Source: an uncultured Myxococcales bacterium
GTDB taxonomy: Bacteria; Myxococcota_A; Polyangia; Polyangiales; Polyangiaceae
DNA: 47,042 bases
NCBI GenBank assembly: GCA_937872925.1
Contig: CALMUT010000124.1
Span: forward strand, 1-47,042
Direction of reading: 5' to 3'
Each line of letters opens with the position of its first letter. The stretch's first letter is position 1. The position numbers and the translations under genes were made by a program. Below the pieces are notes generated by a model, which was not told the DNA's origin, did no database searches, and was given only the letters and a program-made list of their open reading frames with translations. This document shows positions 8,139 to 17,243 of the stretch, piece after piece.

Positions 8139-9527
8139 CTGGAGCAAGGGCAAGTCATCGAAGGCAAGTATCGCATCGTCGACATGATCGGCGTGGGCGG
8201 TATGGGATCGGTCTTCGAAGGCGAGAACGAACGCATCCGGCGCCGCGTCGCCATCAAGGTGCTGCACGCCAAAGCCGCTGCGAGCAAGGACGCAGTAGAG
8301 CGCTTCGAGCGTGAAGCACAAGCTGCGGGTCTAGTCGGAAGCGATCACATCCTGGAGGTGTTGGATCTTGGAACGCTGGAATCCGGTGAACACTTCATGG
8401 TCATGGAGTACCTGGATGGAGAGACCCTCGGCAAACGCATCAAGCGCCTGGGGGCCTTGGCGCCACAGCAAGTGATTCCGCTGGTGCGACAGGCCCTGGC
8501 TGGACTCGCAGCCGCGCACGCTGCAGGCATCGTGCATCGAGATCTCAAACCGGAAAACCTCTTCGTCTGCAAAGAGAAGGCCGGCTACGCGGACTTCGTG
8601 AAGATCATCGACTTCGGCGTATCCAAGTTCAACAAGCTGGGTGGCGACGGGCTGTCCATGACGCGGACGGGCGCCGTGATGGGCACGCCGTACTACATGT
8701 CCCCCGAGCAGGCGCGCGGCTCTCGGGAAATCGACGCACGCTCGGACCTGTATTCGATGGGTGTCATTCTGTACGAGGCTGTCACCGGCCAAGTGCCTTT
8801 CCACGCAGAGACCTTCAGTGAGCTCTTGTTCAAGATCGTCCTTTCAGAGCCGGTACCGCTACGCCAAGTGCGCCCAGACATCGATCCGGGTTTCGAATCC
8901 CTGACTCTGAAAGCCATGGCGCGGGATGTGGAGCACCGCTTCCAATCGGCACAAGACTTTATCGCGGCACTGGACAACTGGATGCAGACCGGGGCGGCAG
9001 TCACCATCCCTCCCGCAGTTGGACACGACGCCCCGAGCGACACCCAAACGACCACCAACGTCGTGCCCGCAGGGGCTTCGGCAGCGAGCGTTGCAGCATG
9101 GTCCAGCTCCCAATTCGATGCGGTACCAGGGCTGAAGAGGGGTCCCAGGCCGCTCCTGCTAGTGGCGGCATTGGGAGGGCTGTTGATCCTGTTGGCAGGT
9201 GGGGGCCTGTTCGCCTGGCGCATGGTCGCCGCGAAACGCGCCGCGGCAGTCACCGACGCCAGCGCAACGGAGGCACCGCTCGGTTCAGCGAGCGCGCCCG
9301 CCGAAGCGTCGGGAGCGGCACCGGAGCCAGACACGCCGGCGGAAGGTGCGACGCCGGTGGAGGCCCCCTCAGCGCCGACGCCGCCCGACCCGGCAAAGCC
9401 CGTGGCCGCTGCGCCCGCACCGAAGCCAGTCGTGAAACCCGTGACCAATCAGCCAGCAAGCAAACCCACGCCGGGTCCCAAGCCCCCGCCGAAGCCCGGT
9501 CCGAAGCCTCCAGACTTCGGTTACTAG
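8136..9527 (+). CDS. Transmembrane Ser/Thr protein kinase (PknB type)
   Basis: A 463-residue Hanks kinase with all key residues. It has a glycine loop (GVGGMGSVFEG, 19-29), the catalytic lysine in VAIK (K41), HRDLKPEN (134-141), DFG (159-161) and the activation loop GTPYYMSPEQARG. A Ser/Thr/Ala-rich juxtamembrane stretch follows, then one transmembrane helix (about 338-361), then an outer tail rich in Ala, Pro and Lys that ends KPPDFGY. The tail has no PASTA repeats, unlike actinobacterial or firmicute PknB. It starts at a TTG with a good GAGGA upstream. It ends 14 bases from the convergent arylsulfotransferase-like gene. Targets are unknown. Confidence 0.93.
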   Translation: MLEQGQVIEGKYRIVDMIGVGGMGSVFEGENERIRRRVAIKVLHAKAAASKDAVERFEREAQAAGLVGSDHILEVLDLGTLESGEHFMVMEYLDGETLGKRIKRLGALAPQQVIPLVRQALAGLAAAHAAGIVHRDLKPENLFVCKEKAGYADFVKIIDFGVSKFNKLGGDGLSMTRTGAVMGTPYYMSPEQARGSREIDARSDLYSMGVILYEAVTGQVPFHAETFSELLFKIVLSEPVPLRQVRPDIDPGFESLTLKAMARDVEHRFQSAQDFIAALDNWMQTGAAVTIPPAVGHDAPSDTQTTTNVVPAGASAASVAAWSSSQFDAVPGLKRGPRPLLLVAALGGLLILLAGGGLFAWRMVAAKRAAAVTDASATEAPLGSASAPAEASGAAPEPDTPAEGATPVEAPSAPTPPDPAKPVAAAPAPKPVVKPVTNQPASKPTPGPKPPPKPGPKPPDFGY

Positions 9528-9541
9528 GCGCCGGCGGCGGA

Positions 9542-11068
9542 CTATTCGCCAACCACGGCAGCCTGACCGGGAACGCGCGTCACGGGCACTGCGCGGTACG
9601 CAAACGAGTGGTCCGGAGTGCGCAAGGTCCAGACCCACTCGCCAGTCTTGCGGTCGACTTCACGCATTTTCGAGAACGTGTCGAGCACATAGGGCTTGCT
9701 AGGATCGAGCAGCAGAGAACTGTCCAGCACGAGAATCGTCCCGGTGCTGGTGCGGTCGGCATCGCCCATGATCGCCGACATGTACTTCTTCTCAGTGTCT
9801 GCCCAGATTTGCTGCGCCGTTCGGTCCTTTTCGTTCAAGACGTAGATCACTGGACGGGAGCGTTCTTCGTCCGCCGGCAGATTCGGATTGTCGATTCCGT
9901 TGTCGTATACGAGCAGGCTGCCATCCGGTTGCCACTGGGGGGAATGCTGATGAAAGAACCAGCTACCTGACGAGAGTGCGAAGTCTCCGTCCTGCCCCAA
10001 GCGCCATAGGACTTGGCTACTGCTCCTGTCGATCTTGAGGATCCAGTCTTGGTGGCGCAATGAAAGCAGCAAGCTGTCATCCTCCGGTGAATGGATCACG
10101 CCGTTGGCGTGCGTCCAGTCTCGTGCTGGCTCTTGGGTCGCCGGGTTGACGTATTCGTTCACGAAAAAGTCTTCAAGCACGCGCTGCGTGTCCAGGTGAG
10201 CGAAGCTGCTCCATTCCCAAACCTTGTCCCCACCCGGCGACAACTCCGTGATGGTGTCTCCTGCGTAGCTGTAGTCCTGCCCGTCTTGGTCCAAGGAAAA
10301 GGTCCCGAATTCAAGGCCAAGAGTCAGCAGATTGCCGCTCGGCAATTCGATCACATCGTGGTGAAAACCTGGGTTGCCCACGTCCTTTGCGAACACCGTT
10401 TTGACGGTCGCGCCCAGATCGTCCACGAAGTGCAGATCGCCGTCCTGCACGAAGACGAGCCTGCCGTCGCCCAGGAGCTTCAGCCCGGACGGCACGCGAA
10501 AGGGCCCAGCGAGCTTTCCGGCGGCGGGCTTTGCTGCGAAGAACCGCGTCCGACCCTCAACATCAATCAGGTAGATCGCGCCGTCGTTCACTCCGGGCGT
10601 CGCAGAAAAATCGAAAAGGCGAAAGTCCGGCGCGCCGTCGGTATTCGTCACGTCGAACTGGGACAGCTCCGTCTTCTGCGCCGGCAGCGTGCGAAAGGAC
10701 ACCGGTACGACTTCCTCTGCACCGTTCGCCCGAACCGTCAGCTTGCAGTCGTAATCGCGATCGGCAAGCAACGCGCGAAGACGCACGCGTACCGTGCCGG
10801 CCGCGCTGGCCTCGACGCTTTCCCCTTGGGCCATCGGGTCGTCGAGATCCACCCGGAGCTGTGCCGCTTCGCTCACCGGGACGAGCAGATCGACCACATG
10901 CGCCTGCGACGCGTGAGTCACAACAGCCACGGCAGCGCTGACGAGAGGTGCGGGTTGCCCCACCTCCCGGTGCTCGCCGCAACCCGACGCCACCACGGCC
11001 GCAAGCGCAACGCTCGCTGCGCTAAGGCGATGGCTACTCCAACGCTGCGGTTTCAGGACTGAACGCAT
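9542..11068 (-). CDS. Arylsulfotransferase (AssT)-family lipoprotein
   Basis: A 508-residue protein with a lipobox (ASGC, C30), an N-terminal beta domain, and a six-bladed-propeller-like region of the ASST family. These enzymes transfer sulfate between phenolic compounds without PAPS in the periplasm. The family active site uses several His and an Arg, and the matching motifs are present: GFHHDVIELPSGNLLTL (H236/H237), DWTHANGV (H320), SLRHQDWILKID with R338, and FFHQHSPQWQPDGSLLVYDNG (H373, H375). Lipid anchoring would put it at the membrane surface; many homologues are soluble periplasmic proteins. No DsbA/DsbB-like partner is next to it. The real substrate could differ from aryl sulfates. 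Confidence 0.82.
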   Translation of the reverse strand: MRSVLKPQRWSSHRLSAASVALAAVVASGCGEHREVGQPAPLVSAAVAVVTHASQAHVVDLLVPVSEAAQLRVDLDDPMAQGESVEASAAGTVRVRLRALLADRDYDCKLTVRANGAEEVVPVSFRTLPAQKTELSQFDVTNTDGAPDFRLFDFSATPGVNDGAIYLIDVEGRTRFFAAKPAAGKLAGPFRVPSGLKLLGDGRLVFVQDGDLHFVDDLGATVKTVFAKDVGNPGFHHDVIELPSGNLLTLGLEFGTFSLDQDGQDYSYAGDTITELSPGGDKVWEWSSFAHLDTQRVLEDFFVNEYVNPATQEPARDWTHANGVIHSPEDDSLLLSLRHQDWILKIDRSSSQVLWRLGQDGDFALSSGSWFFHQHSPQWQPDGSLLVYDNGIDNPNLPADEERSRPVIYVLNEKDRTAQQIWADTEKKYMSAIMGDADRTSTGTILVLDSSLLLDPSKPYVLDTFSKMREVDRKTGEWVWTLRTPDHSFAYRAVPVTRVPGQAAVVGE

Positions 11069-11263
11069 GCTCGATCAGTATGCGCCGGGCAGCCTGCCAA
11101 AGCCCCAAACTCCGCGTCGGGCTTGGACTCCAACCACTCCACTCCCAAAGGTCGGAAAGTATTAGGCTTTTGCTTCGGGCCCGCAGGGACTCGCCCCAAC
11201 TTTGCGCCAGGTGATACTTTTCGCGGCGCTGAATCCCTACATGAAAAGGAACGTCTTACCGCC

Positions 11264-11854
11264 ATGAAGATTTCCCACCTTTTTCCGTTTTTTGCTTTGG
11301 CCGGCTTCGCGGCTTGTGTGGTCCACCAGGCTCCGCCCGCGGGCTCGAACGCCCCTCCGCCGCCAGCTCCCGCGGCGGCGACGACGGAGCCGGCACCGGC
11401 CGCTGCACCCACTGATCCTGCCGCGACGGGAACGGATCCCGCTGCTGCGACAACTGCCACGGCCAGCACGGGAGCTGGCTGTCCCAACGGCGGGTGCAAG
11501 GTGACCTGCGAAGCGGGCAAGACTTGCACTGAGAGTTGTGCCGGCGGCAACTGTGACTACACCTGCGAGAAGGGTGCACAATGCGCGTTCACCTGCGAGG
11601 GCGGCAACTGCAAGACGCACTGCGCCGACGGCGCAAGCTGTGCGGTCAACTGCCCCGGCGGTAATTGCGCTTCCACCTGCGTGGCAAACTCCACCTGTGC
11701 CATCAATTGCACGGGAGGCAACTGCGCCAGCACTTGCGCGGCAAACTCCAAGTGCTCCGTCAGTTGCCCCGGCGGCAACTGCAAAGACCTCGGACCGGCC
11801 GCCGCGACGCCGGTAGCGCCCAAGCCCGGCGGTCTCAAGAAACCAGTGAAGTAG
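11264..11854 (+). CDS. Lipoprotein made of 19-residue Cys repeats
   Basis: The start is MKISHLFPFFALAGFAAC at 11264 (196 residues). A longer upstream frame exists but would lose the signal peptide. The lipobox is GFAAC. A Pro/Ala/Thr linker of about 50 residues leads to five consecutive repeats of exactly 19 residues plus the first six of a sixth. In each repeat Cys is at positions 1, 6, 10 and 16. The consensus is C-x-G-G-N-C-x3-C-x5-C-x3; the first copy has CPNGGC. A short Pro/Lys tail follows. Such regular spacing suggests a narrow solenoid or beta-helix held by a ladder of disulfides, anchored to the membrane. No enzyme motif is visible. A strong terminator lies 38 bases downstream. Confidence 0.85.
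   Translation: MKISHLFPFFALAGFAACVVHQAPPAGSNAPPPPAPAAATTEPAPAAAPTDPAATGTDPAAATTATASTGAGCPNGGCKVTCEAGKTCTESCAGGNCDYTCEKGAQCAFTCEGGNCKTHCADGASCAVNCPGGNCASTCVANSTCAINCTGGNCASTCAANSKCSVSCPGGNCKDLGPAAATPVAPKPGGLKKPVK
11474..11776 (+). repeat. 57-bp in-frame tandem repeat, five copies plus 6 codons
   Basis: DNA coding for the 19-residue Cys repeat. Every copy keeps four Cys codons in register and the GGN-Cys core, while bases between them have drifted. The array is therefore old and under selection rather than a recent duplication. Confidence 0.8.
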
Positions 11855-11891
11855 CGCAAGGGTGACGTCAGTCACGCACACGCGATGTTTG

Positions 11892-11928
11892 CGCGGCGCG
11901 CTTGAGGTTGAGCGCGCCGCGTTAATTT
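11892..11928 (+). terminator. Rho-independent-type terminator
   Basis: A perfect 11-bp stem, CGCGGCGCGCT at 11892-11902 against AGCGCGCCGCG at 11911-11921, with an 8-base loop, followed by GTTAATTT-like T-rich sequence on the plus strand. It lies between the convergent Cys-repeat gene and the small lipoprotein gene. The T-rich side favours the plus strand. Confidence 0.75.
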
Positions 11929-11950
11929 GTGCCTCCGCAGCTGACGGGGT

Positions 11951-12346
11951 TTAGGGCGCGGAAGCGTCCACGCTGCGGGTAGAGAACCCGCCAGAAAAGC
12001 TGAAGCCACCGTCCTTGCGCTGGAACGTGCCCCAAACTTGCACGCCGGAGTCCGGAGTCGAGCGGACGACGACGTTACCGCCGTCGGAGTCGACCCGCAC
12101 CTCGAAGGACGCCCGCGCCCCGCTTTCGGGCGCATCTTCATGCGGGCCCTGGGCATGATCCACGCGGGGCGGGAGTTCCGGCGAACTCTCGGAGGTCTGC
12201 AACGTCGGCGCGGGGACCACTACCGGGTCGACGGGGGGAACAGACGTCTTGGCTGGCTCGCCGCGCGCGCAGCTCGCCAACCCCGAACTGGCCCACGCGA
12301 CAGATATCAAGATGATGCTGCGGCGCACTCGAGCAGCATAGCGCAT
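11951..12346 (-). CDS. Small lipoprotein of unknown function
   Basis: A 131-residue protein. The start MRYAARVRRS at 12346 gives a signal peptide ending in the lipobox GLASC; an earlier in-frame Met exists (12364). A Pro/Val/Ser linker leads to a C-terminal beta-rich segment (FEVRVDSDGGNVVVRS, VQVWGTFQRKDGGFSFSGGF) of about 60 residues. It follows the giant kinase gene on the same strand by 88 bases and could be the last gene of the sigma/kinase unit. No family recognised. Confidence 0.65.
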   Translation of the reverse strand: MRYAARVRRSIILISVAWASSGLASCARGEPAKTSVPPVDPVVVPAPTLQTSESSPELPPRVDHAQGPHEDAPESGARASFEVRVDSDGGNVVVRSTPDSGVQVWGTFQRKDGGFSFSGGFSTRSVDASAP

Positions 12347-12434
12347 CGTCACGTTTGCGCACATCGCACGGCGTGCGCGCAAGTGGCTGTCGCTGCGCGC
12401 CAACCCGGTGGCGTCAGCGCCATGCCGCTTCGAC

Positions 12435-15400
12435 TCAGCTCTGGCCCAAGAGCTCGGCGGCGAGGCGCATGACACATGCGTTTTCGGGCACGCTCTGCAG
12501 GAAGCTCCGACGCAGGGTGTCGTCCAGTCGGCCGGCGCGCTCAAGCAATCGTCCGCGGGCCGCGCTTACAGCTGTGGCTGCGGCCTCGCGCTGCCCCCCC
12601 GCAAGCAACGCGAACAAGTGCGCCATGTGCACGTACGGTTCCCCCTCGTCCGCGCGACCGCGATCGGCCATGATCTGCGTTGCCCGCGTCGTCAGAGTGA
12701 GCGCCACGGCGGCGTCACCCAGCTCAAGGTGACACTGAGAAGCGACGGCCAGTGCGTAGGGTTCCAGAGTCGGGACCGCGTCCGTCAAGATCTCGACCGC
12801 GGCCTGGGCAAATGGCAACCCCGTGGTCGGCTGCTTCGCTTCCAACTCGATGCGTGCTTGATAGATCCTGGAGAATCCCAAGAGGCGCAGGGAGCGGCTG
12901 CCTTCGAAGGCCGCCGCGGCTAGTGCCTCTAGCTCGCGTGCTTCGGAAATGCGGCCTTGGCGCAAACGCACCATCGCCAGATTGTGGTCAACAACGCGCG
13001 CCATGAAATCCACGCCCATCTGTTCTGCCGCATTGCGTGCCACGCACAGCTCCAACTCCGCGACGTCGTAGACGCCAAGCAGCATGTAGCCGTAGCCCAC
13101 ATTTGCATGGTCTCGCGCTGCCCAACGAAAGTCGCCCGCGCTTTCGAAGCCACGGACGCTCTTTTCCAGTTCCGCAATCAGTGTGCCGAAGTGACCCGCG
13201 TGAAACGCCTCTTGCGCCAGCATCTGGTGCAAGAACGCCTCCCGACGTGGCCCCAGCCCCTCGACGTCAGAAAGCATGTCCTGCAGATGCTGCAATAGTT
13301 CCGCGGCTTCAACGTTGGCGCCGGTGCGCCGCAAACAGGTCACGACGCGCGCGCACACCGTGGTGAGTGGCGGAGACGCCTCCTTGCTTGGGATGGCGAG
13401 CAAGCTGCGGGCAATCTCCCGCAGCCCTTCCGCATCGCTCAGCCCGCCAATGGACTCCGCAACGATGGTTTGTGCGTCGCACCACTCGGCGGAACCAACT
13501 TCCAAGAGCTGTGCCGCGGCACGCGCTGGGGCCACGCCCTCTTGGTGCTGCCCGGCCCATTGTCGCGCTTCGGCCGAGAGCAATAGCAGGTTTCCACGGA
13601 CCGAACCGGTGGCGCCGCACTCGAGCGCGCGCTCCGTGTACCGCAGCGTTGCGGTCAAGTCGGTGGCAGCGAGCGCCGCTTCCGCAGCGCGCTGCCACCA
13701 ACGGCGTGCCTCCGCCAAGGCCGTTCCCTTTTCGTAGTGGTCCGCCAACATGACCGCGTCCTTGACGCCGGCCGCTTCCAGCCACTCGCCGGCGATACGA
13801 TGGCCCAGTCGCCGGTCGTCGTCTGTCAGCAACTGATAGGTGGCGTCACGGACCAACACGTGCCGGAACGCATACTGTTGATGGGCCGCAAGCCTCGACG
13901 TCGGCACCGTCGTGACGACCTCTTGCTCCACCAACACCAGAAGCCACTGCTCAAGCTCTTGCGCGTTGGGCAGTCCCAACAGCGCGGCTACGCCGCTGTC
14001 CCAGAACGACTCGCCGAATACGGCCGCCGCGCGCAGCACCCGACGGACGTCCGCGTCTAGTCCCGCAACGCGGCTCTGTACGACGGCCAGCACGCTCTTT
14101 GGGATCTCTGCGCCGACGCCGCGGGCGTACGCCCGCAGGATCTCTTCCAGAAAGAACGCATTGCCAGCGGCCTGCTTCGCCAGCGCATCCAGCTGAACGT
14201 CGTCCATCGAACCGAGCACCGCCCGCGCCAACTCTTGACACGCCTCTTCGCGCAGGGGTGCCAGTTTCAGTTCGGTCACATCGCGTCGTGCCCACAAGTC
14301 GCCGAAGCGCTCCCGCAGCTCCGGGCGCGCCACAGCCATGACAAAAAGCGGCAGATCCCCCAGGGCGCGCAATGCGTCGTCAATGAGCTTTGCGGAACCG
14401 CGGTCACCCCAATGCAGATCCTCAAGAACGAGAAGCATCGGTCCTGCCGCCGCCGCGGCGCCAACTAGTTCGATCCACGCCCTTGAGATCTGGTCGTACA
14501 TTAGTGCGGCGTCTTGACGCGCGGAGCGCATCTGCACGGATTCCTTTGCGGCCGGCGCGATGCCGATGGCCTCGGCCAGGAACTCGCAGATCCGGCGCAG
14601 GTCGCCCTTGGCGATGAAACGGCTCGCGAGCGACAGCAGCTTCGCGCGCTGAGCCATAGCTGGTTCGCCTTCAGAAATCCCAGACGCGCCGCGCAATGCG
14701 TCGGCAATCATGCCAAAGGCGGAGCCATCTCGGGTGGCGTCGCCGCGGGCGTGCCACACGAGCAGTCGTGGATGTGCTGAGGAGGCGGCACGCAGAGCTT
14801 CGTGACGTACGCGAGACTTTCCGATGCCGGCGACGCCAGAAATGACCACTGCCCTTGCTCGCCGATGAGTGATGCACTCGGCGATGAGAGTCTCAAGGAT
14901 CCGTAACTCGCTGTCTCGCCCGACGATCGGCGTCGGTTTTCCAAGCACGCGGCGGGGTTCGGAGTAGCTGCTCGATTCTCCGACCAGTACGTGCCCGCGT
15001 GGGTGCGGCTCGAGTTCAAACCGTGACGTGGCCAGTTGCGCAGTTGTATCGTCCACCAGGATCGGCGCGGAATCCGTGCACGCTTCGAGCAGATGCGCGC
15101 ACTCTTCTAAGACCTCCCCAACCAAAGATCCCTTCTCCAGCTGGCCAGTGTCAGTGACGATGGCGAGGGGCAGCCCTTCAAACCCTTGGCGTAGCTCCAG
15201 GGCACAGCGTAGGACTGGCTGCAGTTGTGCCAGGTTTCTCGTGCCAACCCGCCAGGACAGCACGAAGGTACCGTCCATCAGGTATTCGACCAGTGCGCCG
15301 TATGGCGCGGCAATCGCGCGCACGCGCGTCTCCGTGACTGCACGTGTCTCGCTGCTGCGTCGCCGGGTCTTCAACATCAACACGGTAAATACGGCGCGTT

Positions 15401-17225
15401 CCGCACGCGTCAGACGCTGCACCGACACTTGCAGCCCCGAGGCTTCGACTTGGTGCAGTAGGTCCGTCAAGTGATGGGCGACTTCGCTGGCGTCGCGCGG
15501 CCGACCTTCGCGGTCCTTTGACAACATGCGAGCCACGAGTTCAGACAGTAGGGGCGGCACGTCGGCGCATGCGTCCGATAGTGATGGCGTCGGCGACAGA
15601 ACAGTCTTCGCCAACACGGCCATCGGGCTCTTGCCTTCGAAGGGGCGCTTCCCGGCGACGCATTCGTACAGCATCGCACCGATCGCAAAGACGTCCGCGC
15701 GCGCGTCCACCTCCTCGTCGCCGCGAGCCTGTTCCGGCGACATGTAGCCGGGGGTGCCCATGATGGCGCCTGGACGCGTCAATGTTGGATCCACTCCGGA
15801 GTGTCTGGTAAGCCCGAAATCGAGCACCTTAATGTCCGACGGTGCTGCCACCCCGATCATGATGTTCTGTGGCTTGAGGTCGCGATGCACGACACCTGCG
15901 CGATGTGCATGTGCCACGGCTGAGGCCACCGCCCGAATCACCGCAAGAGCGTCGGCAACATTCAACGGCCCTTCCGCGAGCCTGTTCGCCAGCGTCACAC
16001 CGGCCACCCACTCCATCACCAAGTAGCGACCCAGGACTGGATGGCAGCCGTGGGCGATGTACCGGACGATGGCGGGATGCGTCAGCATGGCGAGGGCGCG
16101 CGCCTCCCGTTCGAAGCGCATCGCATTCACTTGCTCGTTGAGCAGCACCTTGATGGCAACCGAGCTGCTGCCCGTGAGGTCCTTGGCCTGATACACCACG
16201 CCCATGCCGCCGTGCGCTACGCGTTCGCCCACCTCAAAGCGCTCCGCCAAGAGCGTTCCACTCCAGGAACGCGTGGCTTCGCTCGTGACCAACGTCTGAC
16301 CGACGGCCGTCGTCGCGCGCTGTACGCTTTCGCGCAGCACGTTCGCCAAGGTGTCTGCGCTTTCGAAGCGCTGCGCCGGTACCTCTGACAAGCAGCGCGC
16401 AAGGATCGGGCGCAAACTCGCGGGCATCTGCGCCAGGTGGCCGGGAGCGTTGTCCCCCGTCGTCGCTCGGTCGATCAGTCTGAATAGAAGTCGCCCGAGT
16501 GCAAAAATGTCCGAACGCGACGTGGCGGGCTCACCAGCGCGCTGCTCCGGGGACCGGTCGCGCAGGGCCGCAATGATATCTGGGGCGTCACTAGCGGCGG
16601 CCAACCCCACATCCGTGATGATGGCGCTGCCTCCCGGATCCAGAAGTACGTTCCTTGGTTTCAGGTCACCGTGCGCCAAGTTTGCACGGTGCACGGCGGA
16701 AAGCGCGTCACAGATCGACAGGACAATGGACACGCACTCGCGGATCCCCAGGGCCTCTGTGGCTGATACGATCTCGAGATTGTTGCCTGGCGCTAGATCT
16801 TCGGTGATCAAGAAGCCTTCCGCGGACCGATCCAAGTCGTACAGCTGGCACACGCCGGGATGCGCCACGCGTCGATGCGCCGCGACCGCACGCCTCAGCG
16901 CCGCTTGAGCCGAAGCGCTAGCGAAGCACTCCAGGCGTACCACTTTGACAGCGACGGTCGTCTCCAAAGAGAGATCCTGAGCCTCGTACACAGCGCCCAA
17001 CGGGCCGCGCCCCAAACAGCGCACGGCGCGATAGCGACCGCCCAGACGGGGTAGCGGATCCGCGCGGGTGTCGTCCCCTAGGTGCAGGCGGCCAAGCTCG
17101 GCGACCAGCTGTCGGCACTCGCTGCACTCGTCCAAATGGCGAGCAGCTCGTATTCTCACTTCCCCTGCGGCTTGCCCTTCCGCAACCGCCAGAGCTTCGA
17201 GTTCGTCCAAACAGTTCGCCCCCAA
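12435..17225 (-). CDS. Giant zinc-finger/tandem-kinase/cyclase-like/AAA signalling protein
   Basis: A 1596-residue cytoplasmic protein. Residues 1-45 have the HxxxCxxC motif of zinc anti-sigma domains (RHLDECSEC, H30, C34, C37). Kinase domain 1 (64-300) is degenerate: it keeps VAVK, but has HGDLKPRN for HRD and TDVGL for DFG. Kinase domain 2 (329-590) is complete: AHGGMGVVYQA, VAIK (K359), HRDLKPQN (447-454), LDFGL, GTPGYMSPEQARG. Residues 605-745 resemble a class III nucleotide cyclase (VEYLMDGTFVLSWR, LAIVTDTGQLEKGSLVG, PILVDDTTAQLA) but lack the first metal Asp. A PknK/MalT-like ATPase follows, with Walker A GVAGIGKS (797-804) and Walker B LLVLEDLHW. The last 400 residues are TPR-like helices. 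The start is TTG, six bases after the sigma gene stop, with GAGG four bases before it. Confidence 0.9.
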   Translation of the reverse strand: MGANCLDELEALAVAEGQAAGEVRIRAARHLDECSECRQLVAELGRLHLGDDTRADPLPRLGGRYRAVRCLGRGPLGAVYEAQDLSLETTVAVKVVRLECFASASAQAALRRAVAAHRRVAHPGVCQLYDLDRSAEGFLITEDLAPGNNLEIVSATEALGIRECVSIVLSICDALSAVHRANLAHGDLKPRNVLLDPGGSAIITDVGLAAASDAPDIIAALRDRSPEQRAGEPATSRSDIFALGRLLFRLIDRATTGDNAPGHLAQMPASLRPILARCLSEVPAQRFESADTLANVLRESVQRATTAVGQTLVTSEATRSWSGTLLAERFEVGERVAHGGMGVVYQAKDLTGSSSVAIKVLLNEQVNAMRFEREARALAMLTHPAIVRYIAHGCHPVLGRYLVMEWVAGVTLANRLAEGPLNVADALAVIRAVASAVAHAHRAGVVHRDLKPQNIMIGVAAPSDIKVLDFGLTRHSGVDPTLTRPGAIMGTPGYMSPEQARGDEEVDARADVFAIGAMLYECVAGKRPFEGKSPMAVLAKTVLSPTPSLSDACADVPPLLSELVARMLSKDREGRPRDASEVAHHLTDLLHQVEASGLQVSVQRLTRAERAVFTVLMLKTRRRSSETRAVTETRVRAIAAPYGALVEYLMDGTFVLSWRVGTRNLAQLQPVLRCALELRQGFEGLPLAIVTDTGQLEKGSLVGEVLEECAHLLEACTDSAPILVDDTTAQLATSRFELEPHPRGHVLVGESSSYSEPRRVLGKPTPIVGRDSELRILETLIAECITHRRARAVVISGVAGIGKSRVRHEALRAASSAHPRLLVWHARGDATRDGSAFGMIADALRGASGISEGEPAMAQRAKLLSLASRFIAKGDLRRICEFLAEAIGIAPAAKESVQMRSARQDAALMYDQISRAWIELVGAAAAAGPMLLVLEDLHWGDRGSAKLIDDALRALGDLPLFVMAVARPELRERFGDLWARRDVTELKLAPLREEACQELARAVLGSMDDVQLDALAKQAAGNAFFLEEILRAYARGVGAEIPKSVLAVVQSRVAGLDADVRRVLRAAAVFGESFWDSGVAALLGLPNAQELEQWLLVLVEQEVVTTVPTSRLAAHQQYAFRHVLVRDATYQLLTDDDRRLGHRIAGEWLEAAGVKDAVMLADHYEKGTALAEARRWWQRAAEAALAATDLTATLRYTERALECGATGSVRGNLLLLSAEARQWAGQHQEGVAPARAAAQLLEVGSAEWCDAQTIVAESIGGLSDAEGLREIARSLLAIPSKEASPPLTTVCARVVTCLRRTGANVEAAELLQHLQDMLSDVEGLGPRREAFLHQMLAQEAFHAGHFGTLIAELEKSVRGFESAGDFRWAARDHANVGYGYMLLGVYDVAELELCVARNAAEQMGVDFMARVVDHNLAMVRLRQGRISEARELEALAAAAFEGSRSLRLLGFSRIYQARIELEAKQPTTGLPFAQAAVEILTDAVPTLEPYALAVASQCHLELGDAAVALTLTTRATQIMADRGRADEGEPYVHMAHLFALLAGGQREAAATAVSAARGRLLERAGRLDDTLRRSFLQSVPENACVMRLAAELLGQS

Positions 17226-17229
17226 CTGG

Positions 17230-17243
17230 CCTCAGTCCTCCTC
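17230..17243 (-). promoter_or_regulatory. Ribosome binding site overlapping upstream stop codon
   Basis: On the minus strand GAGGAGGA runs into the TGA stop of the sigma gene, and a second GAGG ends four bases before the TTG of the giant kinase. This supports the TTG start and translational coupling of the two genes. Confidence 0.6.

Noticed and set aside
10091..11062. 323-codon open frame on the plus strand
   Set aside because: Antisense to the arylsulfotransferase-like gene, whose protein has clear family motifs; this frame has none.
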